Assembly: GCF_005889745.1 (NCBI RefSeq)
Contig: NZ_VCKZ01000015.1
Span: forward strand, 1-45,108
DNA length: 45,108 nt
Source of the DNA: Actinomadura geliboluensis
GTDB taxonomy: Bacteria > Actinomycetota > Actinomycetes > Streptosporangiales > Streptosporangiaceae
Direction: 5' to 3'
The translations under genes and the position numbers were made by a program. How positions within the stretch are numbered: position 1 is the stretch's first letter; every line of letters begins with the position of its first letter. Below are positions 40,175-45,108 of the stretch, in pieces. The notes below the pieces were generated by a model that worked only from the letters and a program-made list of their open reading frames with translations, made no database searches and was not told the DNA's origin.

Positions 40175-41285
40175 GCCTTACATTAGGGCGTTTCCTCAGG
40201 TGATCGGCTGGTTGGACGGGCCGCCCGCCCCTGATCGAGATCGCGCCAACCGCCTCGTTCTGACCAGACGCATCGACGAACTGCAAGCCAGGTCTCTCCT
40301 GGTCGCACAATTGAGTTCTTACGAGAAGCGCGACCTGGCCCGTCTTCTGAAACTGCGGCAGCGAATCGACGCGCTGGACGGCCTGGCGGCGGCCAAGCGA
40401 GGACCCGAAGTCTTCCTGCTCGGTCTCGACACCACTACCGCCGGCCCCTGGGACGGCTACGGCCCCAAACCCGATCCGTTCCGCAGCGTGCCGGGCGGCG
40501 AAAAAATCCCGCCGGACATGAGAAAGTTCGTCAGCAATTCTTCACCAGGGCCCGACGGGCGGATCATCCTCGCACTCGGCAATCCGGACAAAGCAACGCA
40601 CACCGGAGTTTACGTTCCGGGCACCACAACGAAACTGGACACCCTCACCGGAGGGGATATCGACCGGATCAAAAATCTCTGGAGTACCACACAACGGTTC
40701 TCCCGAGGTCAACCAGTATCGACGATCGCATGGCTGGGATATGACGCCCCGGATTCCTTTACCGATGCGGCGTCCGGAAAGTACGCGGAGCGGGGAGGCC
40801 CCGCCCTCGATCAGTTCGTCAACGGTGTCCGAGCCGCACAGGGTGAGGGGCATCGGCATCTGACCATGGTCGGACACAGTTACGGCAGCACGGTCATCGG
40901 CGAGGCGGCCCGCGTCGGCAACGGCCTCAATGTGGACGACATCGTTGTCGCGGGCAGCCCCGGGATGCGAGTGCCCAACGCACAGGAATTGCACATGGAC
41001 CCGCGCCGCGTGTGGTCCGAACTGGCCGCCGGCGACCCCGTGGCCGATCTCGGCCGGAGTTCGCACGGCGGCTACTCGCGAGGCACCTACGGAACATTCC
41101 CCATCGTGCCATCGGATGAGAGTTTCGGGGCCCAGCGGCTCGTCACCGACACCCGGGGCCACAGTGACTACTGGGCGTCCGACCCTGTCAACGGGCCAAC
41201 GCTCAGCCTGCTCAACCAAGCCAAGGTGGTGGCGGGGACGCCGCTCGACCAGGACCCTGGTAACGATCCCCAGATCCGTTTCTGA
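40104..41285 (+). CDS. DUF1023-type alpha/beta hydrolase domain
   Basis: About 393 residues. DPRATADWWKSLTDQQ and WLDGPPAPDRDRANRLVL are the conserved entry to the DUF1023 domain; TMVGHSYGSTVIGEAA has the nucleophile serine, AAGDPVADL the acid, and TDTRGHSDYW the histidine. The family is found in actinobacteria beside lipoproteins and ESX-like helical regions, with unknown substrate. As annotated the ATG at 40104 lies inside the upstream frame; more likely the gene is one with 39455. The lipoprotein gene follows after 30 bases. Confidence 0.85.
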   Translation: MIPPQGDPRATADWWKSLTDQQHEPYIRAFPQVIGWLDGPPAPDRDRANRLVLTRRIDELQARSLLVAQLSSYEKRDLARLLKLRQRIDALDGLAAAKRGPEVFLLGLDTTTAGPWDGYGPKPDPFRSVPGGEKIPPDMRKFVSNSSPGPDGRIILALGNPDKATHTGVYVPGTTTKLDTLTGGDIDRIKNLWSTTQRFSRGQPVSTIAWLGYDAPDSFTDAASGKYAERGGPALDQFVNGVRAAQGEGHRHLTMVGHSYGSTVIGEAARVGNGLNVDDIVVAGSPGMRVPNAQELHMDPRRVWSELAAGDPVADLGRSSHGGYSRGTYGTFPIVPSDESFGAQRLVTDTRGHSDYWASDPVNGPTLSLLNQAKVVAGTPLDQDPGNDPQIRF

Positions 41286-41315
41286 CGGGCGCCTGTCGAG
41301 AAGGGAGAGAGTGGC

Positions 41316-41915
41316 GTGCGACGCTGCACTGTAGTCGCGGTAGTGCTCTTGGCTGGGGTTTCTGTCAGCTGCGGCGTGGGGAGAGGAGGACGCGGCGTGG
41401 ACGAGGTGCCGGGTAACGATGAACTGCCGGTCGCACATCCGCGGATGGTCGCGGGCAAGGTCGATGGGATGGCCGGGCAGATCAAGGAGGGGCTCGGCCT
41501 TGGCGGTCCGGTCGAGAGCAAGACGGGCGGCATCAATCCACTGCCTTGCGGAAATGGGGCGGATCGCGAGGAGGTCCGGAGGACGGATCCTCCGGACACC
41601 AATCCCTACTTGCAACCTTGGTTCGTGGACTACAGCCCCTTCATGATGACGGTGAACACGTGGGTGAGCGTGCGCAGCGAGGCCGAGGCCACGGCGGCGT
41701 TGACCCGGCTCAGCGAGCGTCTTTCGGGCACGGGCTGGCGGATCACGGCGTTCAACCGGCCGGCGGGCGGGACGTGGCAGTTGCGCGTCGCGGCGCCCGA
41801 GAAGGGATACGGGGCCGTGCTCGAAGCGCCCATCGCCGGTGAAGGGACTGAGCAGCGCATTGGGCTTGACGTCTCGTCACCGTGTTTCCGGCATCCCGAT
41901 GAGGAGCGTGCTTAG
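41316..41915 (+). CDS. Lipoprotein of the DUF1023 hydrolase locus
   Basis: A 199-residue predicted lipoprotein: signal peptide VVAVVLLAGVSVSC with lipobox cysteine C19. The mature protein has no recognized domain; two further cysteines (PLPCG and SSPCF) could form a disulfide. Segments SEAEATAALTRLSERLSGTG and WQLRVAAPEKGYGAVLEA suggest an alpha/beta fold. The GTG at 41316 follows GGGAGAGA. It is probably co-transcribed with the hydrolase and may be its immunity, partner or regulator (inference). Confidence 0.75.
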   Translation: MRRCTVVAVVLLAGVSVSCGVGRGGRGVDEVPGNDELPVAHPRMVAGKVDGMAGQIKEGLGLGGPVESKTGGINPLPCGNGADREEVRRTDPPDTNPYLQPWFVDYSPFMMTVNTWVSVRSEAEATAALTRLSERLSGTGWRITAFNRPAGGTWQLRVAAPEKGYGAVLEAPIAGEGTEQRIGLDVSSPCFRHPDEERA

Positions 41916-41961
41916 CCGAGGTAGCCGGTCGTGACGAGTTGGCGGACGCGCCTCCCGCGCC

Positions 41962-42450
41962 TCACGAACGTGCGGGACGTAGAAGGCGCGACGAAGGCCC
42001 CGCCCCACCTGCGGCGGCGGCGCGGAGGCTCGGACGGGGTTCAGGTGCACGGCGGTATTCCTCGTCCAGGATCCGGTGGAAGCGGTGCATCCTTTTGTTC
42101 TGGGGCATGGCGAGACGCAGCCCGCGGGCTGCGCGCCAGTAGGCGCGGCCTGGGCGTGCGCTGAACATCTCCCGCGACACGGCGCGCAGGCGTGCCTCCT
42201 CGCGGGCGATCCCGGTGTCGTGGGCCTGGAGGGCGAGGGTGGCGACCATGCCGATCAGCGCGAGGACGGCCAGTAGAGCGGAGGCCGCGCCGTAGGTCTG
42301 GCCGATGAAGCTCAGCGTTCCCAACGGGTGGTCGGCCCGTCGAACGCACGCAGGAACCAGGGGGACGCGCCGATGACACCAAGACCACCAGCACGCCGAA
42401 GGTGATGCTGAGCGTCCTCGCCGCGACGGCCGGGGCGGGGTGAGGGCATT
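41962..42450 (-). pseudogene. DUF6082-like membrane protein, two frameshifts
   Basis: Joined over three frames the minus strand reads ARTLSITFGVLVVL, then VIGASPWFLRAFDGPTTRWE, then LSFIGQTYGAASALLAVLAL and LQAHDTGIAREEARLRAV. That is the two-helix layout and GQxYGAASALL motif of DUF6082 proteins. Shifts lie at about 42375 and 42318. The C-terminus continues FHRILDEEYRRAPEPRP, shared with the dispersed repeat at 39007. It may be a decayed gene, or intact with two sequencing indels. Confidence 0.6.
41998..42092. repeat. Dispersed ~95-bp repeat, copy 2 (partner 39007-39100)
   Basis: Same orientation and coding sense as the partner copy; here it forms the tail of the DUF6082-like reading frame. 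Confidence 0.75.
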
Positions 42451-42463
42451 CCTGGACGCTGAC

Positions 42464-42998
42464 TCAGACCGCCGGGGCCGGCAGGGGGGCGACCCCTCGT
42501 GCGAAGAAGTCCAGAAAAGGTTCGCCACGTTCGTAGAGGTCCTTGATCTCGGAGGCCACCGCGGCGATGACGTTCGGGTCGTTGATCCGGCGCGCTCCGC
42601 AAGGCGTCCAGTCGGACTCGTACTGGACCTCGTAGAGGACGCGATCTCCGACGACCACCCACCTCGGGCAACTGGGCGCGGGTTTCGAGCGAGGCGACCT
42701 GGTCGGACGTGAGGACGGTCAACCCGAAACCTCCGTCGGCGAGGAGTTTCAGCGCGTGCACTTCCCACTGGCGGTAGGGGCCGACCGGAAGTTCGGCCAC
42801 GCGGACGCGGCGGATCTCCAACCCTTGGGCGGCGTTCTTGCGGGCCTCAGCGCGGGTGGCGTCGCGGTCTTTCTCAAGGAGGTCGAGGGCGCCCTGCCAG
42901 TCCCCCGTCATGAACGCCTGCCAACTGGCATCGCGCGGCTCACGGAAGATTCGGGAGGGTTCGAGCTTACAGAGCACCCCGTGCCACAATGCCCTCAT
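42464..42998 (-). pseudogene. DUF6879-family protein, one frameshift
   Basis: From ATG 42998 the protein reads SWQAFMTGDWQGALDLLEKD, then EIRRVRVAELPVGPYRQWEVHAL and SLETRAQLPEV. With one base removed from the CCC at 42658-42660 it continues VVGDRVLYEVQYESDWTPCG, ARRINDPNVIAA and LYERGEPFLDFF. Together this is a full-length DUF6879 protein (about 175 residues), an actinobacterial family found next to XRE/DUF397-type regulators and small acidic partners. Homopolymer location makes a sequencing slip plausible. Confidence 0.75.
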
Positions 42999-43083
42999 AT
43001 GGATCCCGTAGCGATTGTTGAAGATCCCCCATCTCGGGGCGGCACGCCGGATTGCTTACCAGCAGCGAGCCACGGGGAGCGTC

Positions 43084-44169
43084 ATGAAGTCGACTGACCG
43101 GAATGCCCGGCACCGCGTTCCTCGGTTCTGCGAGCAGTGCACGGACGAGACCATTGCGTGGCCCGCTCCGGGCACGGCGACAGTCAACGGGTTCGGCACC
43201 ACCCTCTTCGGCGAGGCCGACCCCTGCCCGCGGTGCGGTTCGGTCGTCAAGCGGTTGTATTTCTGCGTCCTGTGGATTCCCATCTGGCCGATGGCAGCTC
43301 GTTTCCGCGTCATCACCCTCAAGCGTTCCATGACCGGCGAAGCCACGCGTTACATCGGTCGCCGGTTCCCGTTCAGCGCCGATGACCCATACGGCCTGAA
43401 CACCAGGGACGGCTGGTTCGCGGCGCAATACAAGGCCCAGGCGGACGCCGTGACAGAGGCGGAGGAGGCCGCAAAATCCCGGCCCGAACCACCGTCTCAG
43501 CTGGCCGATCACCCCGAACTGCACGGCGAGCGCTATCAGCAGGCCGAAAGCTACTGGGAATCCGGCATGGCCGACCGCGCTCTTCCGCTGTATGAGGAGG
43601 TACTGGCTGCGCATGAGGCGGCGCTGCCCGCCGACGACATCGCGACGCTCCAACTGCGCCAGCGGATGGCGGAGGTGTATCTAGAGGTCGGATGGCAGGC
43701 GGCGGCGCTGGCTATGGCCCAGCAGACGACCCGCCATTTCGTCCGGCTGCTTGGCCCGGACCATCCGTACACCCGGCGGGCGCTCGACGACTGTCTCGTC
43801 GCGCGAGAGCAACTCGACGGACCGGGCCGCGCCGAGATCAAGGCGCTCAAGGCGGAGCTGACCGATGTGGAACGCAAGTTCGGGCCAGACCACCCGAGAG
43901 CCCTGCGCACGGCGTGCGCCCTCGGCTCGGCCCGGTTGATCGGCAACCGTGTGGTCCAGGCACTGCACGGGCTGGAGGAAACACTGGGGCGGTCCGAGCG
44001 GTCGCTTGGCGCCGATCATCCCGACACCGAATACGTGCGGCAGGAGCTGGCCACGGCGTGCGAATTCGCGGAACAAGGCGGCAAGCGGGACGAGGTAAAG
44101 GCAGCGGCGCAGGCTCGGACACGCCTACAGCGCCCTGATGCCCCGGAAAACGCTGATGGCGATGCGTAA
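43084..44169 (+). CDS. Zinc-ribbon protein with tetratricopeptide repeats
   Basis: A 361-residue protein. The N-terminus carries C16-x2-C19 and C48-x2-C51, a split zinc ribbon, followed by a hydrophobic stretch (LYFCVLWIPIWPMAARF) that may dip into the membrane. Residues 140-340 are TPR-like: AESYWESGMADRALPLYEEVLAAHE, LLGPDHPYTRRALDDCL and GADHPDTEYVRQELA, with the LGPDHPxT signature of kinesin-light-chain-type repeats. Likely a scaffold; partners unknown. GGGGAGC precedes the ATG at 43084; an in-frame ATG at 43015 lacks one. Divergent from the DUF6879 gene. Confidence 0.82.
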   Translation: MKSTDRNARHRVPRFCEQCTDETIAWPAPGTATVNGFGTTLFGEADPCPRCGSVVKRLYFCVLWIPIWPMAARFRVITLKRSMTGEATRYIGRRFPFSADDPYGLNTRDGWFAAQYKAQADAVTEAEEAAKSRPEPPSQLADHPELHGERYQQAESYWESGMADRALPLYEEVLAAHEAALPADDIATLQLRQRMAEVYLEVGWQAAALAMAQQTTRHFVRLLGPDHPYTRRALDDCLVAREQLDGPGRAEIKALKAELTDVERKFGPDHPRALRTACALGSARLIGNRVVQALHGLEETLGRSERSLGADHPDTEYVRQELATACEFAEQGGKRDEVKAAAQARTRLQRPDAPENADGDA

Positions 44170-44210
44170 GCGTACCCAACGTCACTCCGGTACGCCCCGT
44201 ACAGCACGAT

Positions 44211-44381
44211 TCAGCCACCGGCTAACAGCCGAATGTCGAAGCTGAATTCGCTCGACGGGACCGGGCCGCCGACGCACGGCAAAAGCACCCCACGCAGAGC
44301 TCCCAACGCGCGAGCGAGATCCGCGCGATAATCCGCATACCCGAGGCTTTCCCCTGGAACGCCACGGACGCCGTCAAGCAT
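44211..44381 (-). CDS. Small hypothetical protein overlapping the DUF6879-partner gene
   Basis: A 56-residue protein, GVRGVPGESLGYADYRADLA in the first half and VPSSEFSFDIRLLAGG at the end. Its ATG lies in ATGCTTGA, where the upstream reading frame stops, an overlap typical of translational coupling. No family recognized. Confidence 0.45.
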   Translation of the reverse strand: MLDGVRGVPGESLGYADYRADLARALGALRGVLLPCVGGPVPSSEFSFDIRLLAGG

Positions 44382-44576
44382 CGCGAATATCCGGCTCGAC
44401 CGCGGAGAGCATGCGCCCGGAAATGACGACAAGGCGCTCGTCCGACCCTATGGTGACGCCGTATGGGAGGCACGGTCGGCGTAGGCGTCGGTGGCGTCGC
44501 GGCCGATGACGGCGATGTCGCCATTGTCCAGTTCCCAAATCTCGGGGCAATCGCCTGTAGTGCGACTGTCCCCCAC
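44374..44576 (-). pseudogene. Small DUF6879-partner protein, frameshifted
   Basis: From GTG 44576 it reads GDSRTTGDCPEIWELDNGDI, AVIGRDATDAYADR; after a frame change near 44465 it continues PYGVTIGSDERLVVISGRML and EPDIRDA stop. The joined product resembles the small proteins (CPEIWELDNGDFAVIGRD...DERLVVIPR) usually encoded beside DUF6879 in actinomycetes. It lies about 1.4 kb from the DUF6879 gene, with the TPR gene between. Confidence 0.6.
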
Positions 44577-45108
44577 CTCGGCAGCCCGTTTGCCCAGCCT
44601 TCTCTGGAAGCCCGCACTGTGTTGGGCTTCCCACGGCCTTGTCGTAGCCTCTCCACTCCAGGTTGAGGGCACAGTAGGTGATTCTCGCACCGAGTTCCGA
44701 GGGGATGAACTGCTACCGCAAGCTGGACTAGAGGTTACTAACGGGCGCGGCAATGGCAGGAGGTTCGTGGGGAAAGAGCGCGGGCGGTAATCATGGTGCG
44801 GCGTGCAGGTGACTGCCCGAGGCGGCGGCCAGGTGGCGAGCCGGACCGGTCGCTCGGGTGGCGGGCCTGAGGCGGAGGGAACGACGGGACCTGAGGTGAT
44901 ACTTGAGAGGAACCGTGCCCATCGACCGATGCGGACCGTCGTGCACACACCGGGCCGAGGCGGCGTCCCGGTCGGAGGGCGTCCCATCCACTCGTCACAT
45001 GCCACGGCCGAACCATGGCCGGGACCGGCCCGGGCTGGACGCACCTCCCGCATCACCAACGCACGAGACACAACAGGCGCGACGAACCACATCGGACTGG
45101 GGTCGGGG
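44577..45108. other. No gene supported
   Basis: Open frames here are GC-driven and show no recognizable domain, convincing start site or consistent codon pattern. The window ends without a clear boundary. Confidence 0.4.

Noticed and set aside
44577-45108. Minus-strand frame running to the window end
   Set aside because: Pro/Arg/Ser-rich low-information translation with no start site or family resemblance; only the part below 44576 is protein-like.

Overview
The window is high-GC actinobacterial DNA. Strong third-position GC, GTG/TTG starts, a hemA-hemC pair of actinobacterial type, paired TetR/MMPL and ABC-F drug modules, and several actinomycete-specific small families (DUF6879, DUF6082, DUF6223, DUF2089, DUF1023-type hydrolase) point to a Streptosporangiales/Thermomonosporaceae-like organism (inference; Actinomadura is my best guess). 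No tRNA, rRNA, CRISPR array or phage module was seen.

Left third (1-20.2 kb): a mosaic, repeat-rich island of heme, peroxide and thiol-redox genes. A protoglobin gene and a divergent MarR-type regulator gene, sharing a perfect 14-bp inverted-repeat operator, occur twice as a near-identical direct repeat (1-845 and 18554-19398). The left copy cuts marR after about 62 codons. It is joined 3 bases upstream of the hemA start, so the promoter and ribosome-binding site of hemA have been replaced by those of marR. hemA and hemC follow, and hemD stops after nine codons at a degraded IS5-like transposase gene. Next come a two-component system (8187-10048) divergent from a repeat-bearing lipoprotein and a MacB-like tripartite efflux operon (4302-7953), then a group II intron relic. 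These are followed by katA, a second MarR gene, an AhpD-like gene, a second (broken) protoglobin gene and a CxxC redoxin. An MFS exporter, a thioredoxin-reductase-like flavoprotein and an XRE-cupin regulator come next, and the second, intact protoglobin/marR copy closes the island. Behind it lies an inverted, internally deleted remnant of katA. The heme proteins (protoglobin, catalase) and early heme-synthesis enzymes may form one stress-responsive unit (inference).

Middle (20.4-35.8 kb): ordinary-looking chromosomal modules. They are a YggS-like PLP protein; MMPL exporter with divergent TetR; a secreted propeller-like protein; a five-gene operon of DUF2089 regulator, small membrane protein, SHOCT-like protein and DrrAB-type ABC exporter; a TetR divergent from an ABC-F protein; and a four-gene nickel/peptide-type ABC importer whose promoter carries an AT-rich dyad that resembles a Nur (nickel regulator) box. 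A recombination scar at about 35710 joins two gene tails.

Right third (35.9-45.1 kb): small membrane and secreted proteins, an alpha/beta hydrolase, a SnoaL-like protein and a DoxX protein. A DUF1023-type hydrolase split by a one-base slip at a C6 run follows, with a lipoprotein. Last come DUF6082, DUF6879 and DUF6879-partner genes, all frameshifted, around an intact zinc-ribbon/TPR protein. The density of frameshifts here means either active decay or residual sequencing indels.
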